Below are positions 26,890-33,989 of a stretch of 64,000 nt of DNA, one piece after another. Numbering within the stretch: the stretch's first letter is position 1; each line of letters starts with the position of its first letter. The notes beneath the pieces were generated by a model. That model worked only from the letters and a program-made list of their open reading frames with translations. It had not been told where the DNA came from and ran no database searches. A program made the translations under genes and the position numbers. Source of the DNA: Liolophura sinensis. Its lineage: Eukaryota > Mollusca > Polyplacophora > Chitonida > Chitonidae. The stretch is from the NCBI RefSeq assembly GCF_032854445.1, contig NC_088305.1, positions 17,159,717 to 17,223,716 of the forward strand. Direction: 5' to 3'.

Positions 26890-29800
26890 ATACATATGTT
26901 GCATGCAGTAAACTTATTACAACGTACATCGCGCATTTTTGCGCATTATATACAATAAACTTTTTACACAGCACATCGTTGTCTGTTTGTGCATATACAC
27001 GGAACAAATTGTCGCAGTGTGTTAACGGCTGTTACATATATGGCACAGGTATGCGAAGATTGGCTTGTTTTGCTTTCAGCTAAATAGAGAGGTGTCGGGC
27101 TGCAAGGATATAGAATTAATTCAGCTGCATGGGCTGCACCGCGTATGCATGTATGACAAATAAATTAGGTAATACTCATTACACTTGTGCAAGTGTGTCA
27201 TTATAACTCAAGTCTGTTTGTAGGAGAAGGTTGGAAAGGTGGGGACCTGGTGAAGGCATCAACGCCGTAAGGGCGAACTATATAGTGGCTGCCGTTCGCT
27301 TATACTTGTGTTATGTGTGGGAGTAGACGCTAGGAAACTGTACTATATGTCTTTAGTATTTGCCCACATGTGTGAGTGAACATCTCACATAAACACATCT
27401 CACATAAACACGTCTTTATTAACACATGTTAAAAGTGCGCAGTCGGGGCTTATGGTTTGACTCGGTGTAATAATGGGGGTGCGCATGTGCAGGTGTTGCA
27501 TGGGGGCTTGGGAACTGGTTACATATTTACATATACATTTGCTCATAAACTAAACGCGGTCGGTTCACCAAGCTGCGGTTTGCATTTGAGTGTCAAACGG
27601 ACAAACACGACCGGGCGGAAGTGGGAAAACCCAATTACATACCCAGTACGGTAAGCATAGAGAGAATATATAGAAGCCATATAAACCAGTGCTCAGATAT
27701 AGAAAGTACTCTTCCGGGAGGAATTGGTTGGCCCTGAAAAGGGCCGTTGGAAGTAGAAGTTTTCGGGACGACAAGGGAGTTTACTTGCTGCTGGTGTACT
27801 TGGTCACAGCCTTGGTACCCTCGCTAACGGCGTGCTTGGCCAGCTCACCGGGCAGGAGAAGACGGACGGCGGTCTGGATTTCCCGACTGGTGATGGTGGA
27901 GCGCTTGTTGTAGTGAGCCAGGCGAGAGGCCTCGGCGGCAATTCGCTCGAAGATGTCGTTGACAAAGCTGTTCATGGTGGACATGGCCTTGGACGAGATG
28001 CCGGTGTCAGGGTGAACCTGTTTCATGACTTTGTAAATGTAGATGCCGTAGCTTTCCTTCCTCCTCCTTCGCTTCTTCTTGTCCCCGGACTTGGGGGCAG
28101 ACTTCTTGATAGCCTTCTTTGCTCCCTTGGAGCCGGTTGGTGTCTTAGGTGCCATGACTGGTGGACGTACAGGTGCTGCTCGGTCAGAGATAGCGCTGTT
28201 GAATGACGGGCCGCTCAGGCGGGCGGCCTTTTATATGGCCAGCCCGGCTTGTAAAGTTGGAGGGAAAAGCAGAGCGCGGACCTGGCAGAGAGCAGCACAA
28301 GACGTCCTGCTCTAGCGGACTCTCTCCCTCCTTCTCCATGTGTGTAAGCTCCAGCAGAGAGAGTGAGCGAGCGGACTGAGTGTGGTGCAAAATTACTCCA
28401 CAAGTATGTATTTGGCTGTTGCAGGGAGGAGAAAAGTGAAAATGGCCCCTTTCCCCCTTTACCACTCCCCCCCCACCCACCCCCCGCACATACGATGTAT
28501 GATGTCCACTGCATAAAGGCTAATGTACACATGCACGCCACTGCAGGCACAACTAAAACGGCTCGTGAGTAAATTCTGTGTATATATGTGGTTTTACATG
28601 CGCAGACTGTACATTGGCCTGCACTTATACATGTAGGTGTACATAATTTGTGTGTGCATGTGTCCACCTGCATACCTGTAATTATGTGAAACATTCTTGA
28701 GTACGGCGTAAAACACCGATCAAATAAATAAATAAATAAAATTATGGTCTTCGCTTACAGTTCCACACGGCTGCGGTGGACATAAATGGGACAGGCGCTA
28801 GAAAGCTGCCTGTGAAAATGCATGTGGTGATGCAATGCACCATCCGCAGAGGGATTTATTTCACTGGCAGTACATTTATGTCAGTGCACGATCCGAATTT
28901 TGTTGGGTACAGTGCGTGTGCGCTGGGGCTGGCCAGATCCACCCATGGGCGATTTTACTTAAGTGTATTTACACACGTACGGCATTGTGTGGATGTTCAT
29001 GAATGAAGGGGAATGATGAGAATAAAAAAAAAAAAGTAAATAAATAAAAGTAAATAAGTAAATAAGTAAATAAATAATCACTGTTACTGTGTGCTGGGGC
29101 TGGCCAGATCCACCCATGGGCTATTTTACTTAAGTGTATTTACACACGTACGGCATGTGTGGATGTTCATGAATGAAGGGGAATGATGAGAATAAAAAAA
29201 AAAAAGTAAATAAATAAAAGTAAATAAGTAAATAAGTAAATAAATAATCACTGTTACTGTGTGCTGGGGCTGGCCAGATCCACCCATGGGCTATTTTACT
29301 TAAGTGTATTTACACACGTACGGCATGTGTGGATGTTCATGAAATGAAGGGGAATGATGAGAATAAAAAAAAATAAAAGTAAATAAATAAAAGTAACTAG
29401 GTAAATAAATAAATAATCACTGTAAATGGGAATAGCTGTTGCGTGGGGTCTGTTGCAGGAGGAATCACGTACATGTACAGGCACGGTGCACGCTAAACAA
29501 GCTTATCTACTCACGTTTGGAAACTAAAACTGACACTGCATGCTTGCGTAGAGGGTAACAGTGAATGCATTTGAAATTTGAAGACAAGTGCTTAGATTGA
29601 AAAACCTCTTCCGGGAAGATTTGGTTGGCCCTGAAAAGGGCCGATGGGTTAGTGGTGGTGGTTGTTGTTGCTGCTGCTGGTCCGTTAGGAGCTGTCTAAC
29701 CGCCGAATCCGTACATTTCAATGGCTTCACTGTGATTTTCCATTGTTAATTGCTGACTGTCAATGAACTCAGCCAGCTTTTTCAACACGCTCTTAAATTA

Positions 29801-30270
29801 AAGTTGATTGTCCAGTTCAGTTTATATCCAACGAAATTAAAGTGGTAGTTGTTACAAATTTCAGTGAACTTTCCCACCATACCTTTTTATAAACCGTTGT
29901 TGAAAATCAAAATCCATGTTACAAATAACCAAGCATATCATACCTTTATTGTCCCGTAAGCTCGTGAAGTTTTGAAAATCTGACTGGATCTGCTGTCTCC
30001 GCTCCACTATCTGGGTGATAAACTCTTGGCCATGCGAATGTAAGCATCTCTCAGCTGAGCAGAGTTACATCCCTCCCGCAGATTTAGCATCGCATAACAA
30101 TCTGCCAGAGGGTCCTGTATTTTAACACTGATCCCATGGCTGGTAGTAGTGTGCATATCTGAGGTGTGAGGCACTGGTTGACCTTGTTTAGTCAGCAGCA
30201 GTAACCCAGGCCGAACACACGAGGCTCTGTGGCTGAGTAAACAGGCAGGCTTTGTGCAGTAACTCAGCAT
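18111..30270 (-). CDS. DNAJC28: DNAJC28-like J-domain protein (DnaJ subfamily C member 28), five coding exons
   Basis: Exons on the minus strand, joined in phase at consensus sites: 30,270-29,944; 22,794-22,684; 20,954-20,788; 19,941-19,738; 18,366-18,111. The ATG at 30,270 begins a basic, mitochondrial-presequence-like N-terminus, then the J domain ([12 protein letters not shown], later YHPDSG). Exon 2 ends [11 protein letters not shown] and exon 3 begins [10 protein letters not shown], the human DNAJC28 signature as I recall it. Exon 4 is the DUF1992 segment ([33 protein letters not shown]). Exon 5 ends the protein ([15 protein letters not shown], stop at 18,111). By homology it is an HSP70 co-chaperone; vertebrate relatives are linked to Golgi traffic or mitochondria, so location is uncertain. 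Exon 1 has a one-base gain before YHPDSG and a one-base loss about 75 bp later. Read straight, it meets a TAG at 30,007, so the allele is broken or the bases are wrong. H2A and H2B lie inside intron 1. Confidence 0.88.
18605..18845 (-). repeat. SINE copy in DNAJC28 intron 4, minus strand
   Basis: The plus strand reads TATTTGATTGGTGCTTTATG, CCGTACTCACTTAATATTTC, CAGCCAGCATTTTGG and then AGCAGGAGCGGGACAG, the reverse complement of the common SINE. It is nearly full length and lies between DNAJC28 exons 5 and 4. Confidence 0.8.
19448..19690 (+). repeat. Best-preserved SINE copy, with tRNA-like head
   Basis: An A-box-like GCCTCAGTTGGTTAGCGCG and a B-box-like TGTGAGTTCAAGACCAGC mark a tRNA-derived head. 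The body has ACGTGGGAAGGTCTTCAGG and CACCATAATGCTGGCCGCCG, and the tail is AAATATTCTTGAGTACTA. It lies in DNAJC28 intron 4, antisense to the gene and about 50 bp from exon 4. It is the reference copy for the other SINE pieces. Confidence 0.85.
19925..20330 (-). repeat. 57-bp minisatellite that copies the DNAJC28 exon-4 splice acceptor
   Basis: The motif GAAATTCCTGMAACAG and relatives recur at 19,935, 19,992, 20,049, 20,106, 20,163, 20,214 and about 20,271, i.e. a 57-bp period with one 51-bp step. The first unit is the true intron-exon border of DNAJC28 exon 4 (minus strand GACTGTTGCAG|GAATTTCATGG). Downstream copies keep the polypyrimidine-AG and the first bases of exon 4 (GGCTGTTTCAG|GAATTTCACGG). 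So several near-perfect 3' splice sites lie upstream of the true one. 57 is divisible by 3, and the middle units are open on the minus strand. Confidence 0.9.
20335..20785. other. DNAJC28 intron 3 remainder
   Basis: Intron sequence between the splice-acceptor array and exon 3. No further element recognised. Confidence 0.5.
21261..21560. repeat. 55-bp tandem repeat in DNAJC28 intron 2
   Basis: ACTTGCTTCATCAGCTTTG, or its ACCTGATTCATCAG variant, recurs at 21,261, 21,316, 21,371, 21,426, 21,481 and 21,536, an exact 55-bp period. The last unit is incomplete. Units are over about 90 percent alike by eye, suggesting recent amplification. Confidence 0.92.
21980..22560. repeat. Dispersed TGAGGTGT / ACACCTCA motifs on both sides of a SINE
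   Basis: Left of the SINE the motif reads TGAGGTGTACACCTCA and TGAGGTGT repeatedly (21,980-22,032). Right of it the opposite strand form dominates (ACACCTCA, TACACCTCAGG, GTACACC; 22,300-22,560). The two halves can pair, with the SINE at 22,035-22,225 in the loop. Confidence 0.6.
22035..22225 (-). repeat. SINE copy with internal deletion, minus strand
   Basis: Tail TATTTATTTATTTCATTGGT and TTAAGAATATTTCAC, body GACGGCAGCCAGCATAACGG, then a jump to the head (GGCCCCTGGGTCATTATGC, ACAGTAACTGAGTGAGCC). The B-box part is missing. Confidence 0.8.
22800..23900. other. DNAJC28 intron 1, 3' part
   Basis: Intron DNA with a G10 run at about 23,344. No gene, SINE or tandem repeat recognised before the 48-bp array. 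Confidence 0.45.
23905..25730. repeat. 48-bp minisatellite, 38 units, in DNAJC28 intron 1
   Basis: The unit reads GTCAATGAGTTCACTGCACC then TTCCCAACATGTTGTTAAAC then TGGTAATT. Thirty-eight units were counted from the plus-strand translation (consensus [16 protein letters not shown]). Units alternate between two subtypes (SQHVV and YEHVV/FQQAV), so blocks of two or more units were copied together. The array is open for 642 codons on plus and 465 on minus only because 48 is a multiple of 3 and the unit lacks stops. Its first unit (AAAATTGCTGATTGTCAAAG) resembles an orphan unit near 29,740. Confidence 0.93.
25735..26090. other. Spacer between minisatellite and H2A
   Basis: Low-complexity ACATGTACATG-type DNA. 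Nothing coding recognised. It includes the downstream flank of H2A. Confidence 0.45.
26124..26139 (-). terminator. Histone 3' stem-loop of H2A
   Basis: The minus strand reads GGCCCTTTTCAGGGCC, a 6-bp stem and 4-nt loop matching the metazoan histone mRNA processing signal bound by SLBP. A purine-rich downstream element (CCCGAGAGAGCAC) follows, the expected U7 snRNP target. Confidence 0.97.
26171..26548 (-). CDS. Histone H2A, replication-dependent type
   Basis: The 125-residue frame opens with [13 protein letters not shown], has the full histone fold ([40 protein letters not shown]) and ends [11 protein letters not shown]. It is intronless and followed 31 nt after the stop by a histone stem-loop, as expected for an S-phase gene. 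It forms the nucleosome dimer with H2B. The acidic-patch residues ([13 protein letters not shown]) are all present. Compared with the near-invariant animal sequence it has unusual changes: G to D at residue 6, T instead of A before GLQFPVG, E instead of G in VGAEAPVYL, and S instead of T in [13 protein letters not shown] box lies about 75 bp upstream. H2B is 1.2 kb further upstream on the same strand, not divergent as is common. Intact; function likely, though the substitutions suggest a divergent copy. Confidence 0.97.
   Translation of the reverse strand: MSGRGKDGKVKGKSKTRSSRTGLQFPVGRIHRLLRKGNYAERVGAEAPVYLAAVLEYLAAEVLELAGNAARDNKKSRIIPRHLQLAVRNDEELNRLLSGVTIAQGGVLPNIQAVLLPKKTQKAGK
26622..26629 (-). 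promoter_or_regulatory. H2A TATA box
   Basis: The minus strand has TATAAAAG about 75 bp before the H2A ATG. An ATTGG (inverted CCAAT) lies about 50 bp further upstream (26,676-26,680). Confidence 0.8.
26836..26886. repeat. (TG)n microsatellite upstream of H2A
   Basis: About 25 uninterrupted TG dinucleotides, preceded by an A18-19 run near 26,770. It lies in the H2A-H2B spacer. Cys-Val and Thr-His frames across it are artefacts. Confidence 0.95.
26890..27690. other. H2A-H2B spacer
   Basis: No third histone gene or other gene recognised. It contains the downstream flank of H2B near 27,690. Confidence 0.5.
27730..27745 (-). terminator. Histone 3' stem-loop of H2B
   Basis: The same GGCCCTTTTCAGGGCC element on the minus strand, 35 nt after the H2B stop, followed by AACCAATTCCTCCCGGAAGA, the purine-rich downstream element. 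Confidence 0.97.
27781..28155 (-). CDS. Histone H2B, replication-dependent type
   Basis: The 124-residue frame has a Lys-rich tail ([32 protein letters not shown]) and a canonical globular part ([40 protein letters not shown], ending AVTKYTSSK). It is intronless, with a stem-loop 35 nt after the stop and a TATA box about 75 bp before the ATG. It pairs with H2A in the nucleosome; the conserved C-terminal Lys of AVTKYTSSK is the ubiquitination site in other animals. Only small changes are seen in the fold (KVM for KVL, MSTMNSF for MSIMNSF). It lies within intron 1 of DNAJC28 and in the same direction. Confidence 0.98.
   Translation of the reverse strand: MAPKTPTGSKGAKKAIKKSAPKSGDKKKRRRRKESYGIYIYKVMKQVHPDTGISSKAMSTMNSFVNDIFERIAAEASRLAHYNKRSTITSREIQTAVRLLLPGELAKHAVSEGTKAVTKYTSSK
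28228..28236 (-). promoter_or_regulatory. H2B TATA box
   Basis: The minus strand reads ATATAAAAG inside GGCCATATAAAAGGCCG, about 75 bp upstream of the H2B ATG, a normal spacing for histone genes. Confidence 0.85.
28680..28742 (+). repeat. SINE 3' end fragment
   Basis: GAAACATTCTTGAGTACGGC then GTAAAACACCGATCAAATAA and further AAAT units: only the last 60 bp of the common SINE. Confidence 0.8.
28922..29425. repeat. Three tandem ~170-bp units
   Basis: CTGGGGCTGGCCAGATCCAC starts units at 28,923, 29,094 and 29,264. Each unit continues through TTCATGAATGAAGGGGAATG to an A12-type run and AAAT/AAGT steps. The near-identity implies recent duplication, between the H2B promoter and the H4 relic. Confidence 0.92.
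29604..29716 (-). pseudogene. Decapitated histone H4: last codons, 3' UTR and 3' signals only
   Basis: The minus strand reads TGTACGGATTCGGCGGTTAG, which encodes YGFGG and a stop, the invariant C-terminus of histone H4 (usually RTLYGFGG). Homology stops at about 29,715: the residues before are M and E in place of L and T. Upstream is DNA that resembles a unit of the 48-bp minisatellite. Downstream of the stop there is a CAG/CAA/CAC triplet run, a perfect stem-loop (29,627-29,642) and a purine-rich element (CCCGGAAGAGG). So a third histone gene once stood here in the same orientation and lost nearly all its coding region. It cannot make H4. Confidence 0.85.
29627..29642 (-). terminator. Orphan histone 3' stem-loop (H4 relic)
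   Basis: GGCCCTTTTCAGGGCC on the minus strand, identical to the H2A and H2B elements. It has no intact gene upstream and lies in the sense orientation inside DNAJC28 intron 1. Confidence 0.95.
29735..29800. repeat. Degenerate orphan unit of the 48-bp minisatellite
   Basis: TTAATTGCTGACTGTCAATG then AACTCAGCCAGCTTTTTCAA resembles the first unit of the array at about 23,860 (AAAATTGCTGATTGTCAAAG). It abuts the H4 breakpoint on the far side of the histone group. Confidence 0.55.
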
Positions 30271-30304
30271 TTTGGAAGAAAATGGCAGCCACACTCTATT
30301 CACA

Positions 30305-31800
30305 TATCAAGGACTATTTAACCATCTCTCCTGCAACAGAAAAGAAAATAATAGTACAAAAGACTATGGCAAAGAGGGTAAAATAAACCAGAGAGGCAAC
30401 GCCCAGGTGATAGTTAGCAAGTTGTCACACATAACCTGTCAAATGTAACATCCTGTCAAATTTACCTCAGTCAGCGTTTTGCTCTCACTGTTCATGTAAA
30501 TGCTTAAATGGCAGAAATTTAGATTTGCAAAATAATAAAATATAAAAGAATCGAGTAAGACACACACAAAAGAATGAATGATTATGGCTGAACGCCAAAT
30601 TAGCAATATTTCAGTCATATCGTGGCAAAATAACGCACAAGAGACCTTCTTAATCTGCCCCAGGCAATGTTGAACACAAACATGCAGTCTCTTTACAGAG
30701 GGTCTTGTCTCCAATAAACAGTTCAGCTGGTAAGAACTGTCAGGTAAGTTGTCAAAATAAGGACACGGTTGAGTGATATGCTTTCTGAAAAGAGGTTGTT
30801 TGTAGTGAGTGAGAGCTTTGGGTTTAACTTTGTACTAAAAGTTGTTTGTAAGTGTCATACATAACTCCATGTAACCAAAGTCCACCTATATGTATTTACC
30901 CTTTCAAATGTGTACTTCGTAGCACCCAATTCCATTGTTTACCATTTATTTTATTTCAAATAACAGCTGTTATTCGCATTAACAACAGATATGACGATCA
31001 AAGGCTCATGTAAGTTAACATTTGAAGTTCCTGTGCAGATGCCTTAAAAAGACAAGATAAGGTTCAGCGGCTCTCTTACCTATTTTCCCTTTATTTTCAC
31101 ACATACTTATTACTGTAAAAGATGTACATATAAAAGTGTGTAATTTCAAATAGCATGTATTTCTCTTTGGATAAACTAAACAGGACTTGTTAAGAAGGAA
31201 ATAACATGATTTGTGTAAACAATTTCAAAAACAAGACTGATTCACCCCACTAAAGTCTGTTTTTAAACCTACATTTCATCCAATTAAGATGTTAGATTAG
31301 ATGGTAGAGCGGTTCCTGACATTCAGTTTGGGACTGGCCGAAAATGTCATGCATTCATTCTGACATTAAACCCTGCTCAGTAAGGTTGTGTAATGCTTTC
31401 ACAAGATTTATCCTCAGACTTAAGTTAATGGGTAGGTTTTGGTAACATTAAGTATTTAAAAAATGTTATTCTGCCAGCCGGTTTCATCAAACCTTGATTA
31501 GTGACATCTTAAAAGATTGGCTACATCATTTAACTTGCGCTGTTGTCACTCTGTGGTCATAGTGACATAAGTCAAAAACTGCATATACTGTTTAAATGTC
31601 TTGTAAAGGGAGATAGCTCAAGAGTCCATGTGACTCATTGTGAAATGAAAAGCAGATAGCTGCCCTAGAGATTTTCAATGAAACCTTTACATCAGCCCAA
31701 CTTACATGTACTTCTTTTGAGATTGCCCTGATGTGCCCTAATTTGGTTACGCAAAATTTTGGCAAGGATGGCCTTAAACTGATGTCAGAGCACACATTAG
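30305..31800. other. Upstream flank of DNAJC28
   Basis: No gene recognised. The DNAJC28 promoter should lie just above 30,270, but no TATA or other box is convincing. Confidence 0.45.
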
Positions 31801-31807
31801 ACACATG

Positions 31808-32492
31808 ATACAATTACACATGTACCTGCCCGTGTCTCGACCCTGTAACAGTGTTATCTTTATGCTCAACGATGGTCGACTGGCCCAGATAGCACAGTTG
31901 ATAGAACATCCGCTTCAGGAAGGGTAGATCCAGGATCAATCCTTGATCGAGTCACACCTAAGACTTTAAAAGAGGAAGTTGTAACTTCTTCGCTTGGCGT
32001 TCAGCATGAAGATGATAGTGCAAGGACTGGTTGACCTGTATCAGTACAATGGCTCGGGCGGGGCGGCTTACTTGCCTTCGGTAAGTCGTCTCAGTGAAGC
32101 AGCACTAAATAAAAGAGCAGTGGAAATCAGTCCTGCAACAAGGAGGCACATTACACGTACATGTACCATAAGGACTCCTTCGTCGTCATATGACTGAAAA
32201 ATTGTTGAGTACGACGTTAAACCCCAAGCACTCACTCACTCACTAAACGATGGTTGTACGTCAATTGTCTTGAGGAGTGTGCACCCTGGAAGCCTTCATG
32301 GCAATAATAAATCTATTTTCCAGTCAGTAGAGATGTATGGTGGCGGTGCAGAAAGCAGGTCTTTAAGTTCGTGTCTTTCTTTGCGCAAAACTCATTCAAT
32401 AATTAAGACAATTGGCCTGGACCATCATTGAGTACAGAGGTAACACTGTTATACCATCCAGACACGGGCAGGTACATGTGTAATTGCATAAT
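31808..32492. repeat. Inverted repeat of ~50-bp arms around a SINE
   Basis: CAATTACACATGTACCTGCC then CGTGTCT at about 31,812 is matched in reverse complement at about 32,465-32,492, with CTGTAACAGTGTTA also matched. The loop holds the whole SINE at 31,877-32,250. Confidence 0.7.
31877..32250 (+). repeat. Second SINE family, full length, (CACT)n tail
   Basis: Head GCCCAGATAGCACAGTTGAT (A-box-like) and AGGATCAATCCTTG (B-box-like), a roughly 250-bp body, then TTGAGTACGACGTTAAACCC followed by CACTCACTCACTCACT. The tail differs from the common AAAT-tailed SINE but shares the TTGAGTACG motif, so the two families may use related LINE partners. Confidence 0.75.
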
Positions 32493-33880
32493 GTTTCTAA
32501 TGGAGTGTGGCTATAATAAATTCATTCTGAAGCCAGTAAGGACATATGGCTGCTGTGTGGTAGGCGCGGAAATAGGTCAGTGTCTTTGTTAGTTGCGAAA
32601 GACTTGTGAGATAACAAACACAATCGCTCTGGACCTTGGTTAAGTGCGAAATCAACACTCTTAGTGTCGAAACTCCAACCATGCTCGGCCTTTTTATTTA
32701 TTTATTTATTTTTTAATTAAAGCAGCTGTAGTCTTTCGGGGCTAGAGTAATACCAAAGAATCTTGAGCCCACACAGCCTGAGATATACACGATCTACGTT
32801 TAGTTCGAGACTGCTCTGACCTCAGGTTTGGCAAAACTTTTGTTCAGCCCACGTTAGCCCCTAATCACAAACCCAAACTTTGGTTTGAACCTATCCCTGA
32901 CCGAACGAAATTTTGCCCAAACTAACTTCAGCGAAATTTTTTACAAAATTTTCTTAGCGTTGGATTATTGAGTCGCCAAATGTCGCCACATATGCATCGA
33001 TCTGATCTCCACAAATTACAAAGACATTTTCCTGACATCTTGTTGGGATACAGGGCAATAAAGCTGAAGGGGTCATACTGACACAAAAAAGTATCAACAG
33101 TGTACAGCTCTACCTGGCTGTGAAACGAGAAATTACTGCCACCAGCGACGAACTTGACAGATTAACAACTGCCGCTGTGACTACACCACGTGACCTGAAC
33201 CTTGGCATGGCCTTCATAAGTAAAATGTCCGGTTGCATTTCATCAGCTGCGTTCCAAAAAAAATAATAATAATAATAATGTATACCCATTAAATGACAAG
33301 TCTTTTTCAGTGTTGCAGTTAACAAGTTGAGGCCTGCCGTGTGAGGAACAAAATATACGATCCCTGAGGTATACAGAGAAATAGAAATACATGGAGATAC
33401 ATTGTAGGTATACATGCACATGTAGCTAATCCAAGTAGATCTAAACCGCTCTCTATAAGCCTACAATAGCTAAGGTGTACATATATATGCAGATCAAAAC
33501 CTGCATGAGTTTATAGCTTGCATTTAACACATTGTATTCACTTTAATTTTGATAGAAAAGAAGCGCACCTTTGGTTTTGCACATGTCAAAATATATGTAG
33601 TCACCATTTTGGCTGAACTTAAATGCCTAACTCTAAAAAGTTTTTGAAATGCACTCTCTGTATATCATCTGTGTTGACACTGACATAGTTGAGGTGTACT
33701 TGACAGAAAATAAATAAGACATACGTGTACTATGGGTGAGGTGTACGCTTCATTTATACCCAACCCTGAGGAATGCATGAAGCATATACCCGTACACATC
33801 TCATAATAATGGTACTGAAAAAGCCAAGTTTCCATTGCTATTCTGGCATTTATTTGTTGCAGCAAGTAGTTGGTTATCCT
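32260..33880. other. Gene-free stretch with a faint ~210-bp tandem duplication
   Basis: Segments near 32,300-32,420 (AATAATAAATCTATTTTCC, GGTCTTTAAGTTCGTGTC, CCTGGACCA) and 32,510-32,640 (TATAATAAATTCATTC, GGTCAGTGTCTTTGTTAG, CTGGACCTT) align as old tandem copies. The rest shows nothing. Confidence 0.4.
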
Positions 33881-33885
33881 TTTAT

Positions 33886-33985
33886 AATCCTACCTGGCAC
33901 CTTCGCTCGTGCAGTTATGATTTTGAAGTCACAACTGTAGTGACTTCAAAATCATATCGGAGCGAAGGCGCCATAAAGTAGGACT
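33886..33985. repeat. Foldback (hairpin) element of ~100 bp
   Basis: The arm TATGATTTTGAAGTCAC pairs with GTGACTTCAAAATCATA over a short loop (AACTGTA). The pairing extends outward, imperfectly, through GCACCTTCGCTC and GAGCGAAGGCGCC to CCTAC and GTAGG. It could be a small MITE or a structured RNA source. Confidence 0.85.
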
Positions 33986-33989
33986 AGTT

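Noticed and set aside
26625-27083. Cys-Val and Thr-His repeat frames
   Set aside because: They read through the TG microsatellite upstream of H2A.
28184-28694. Minus-strand frames of 101-159 codons upstream of H2B
   Set aside because: They overlap the H2B promoter and have low-complexity content without a family match.
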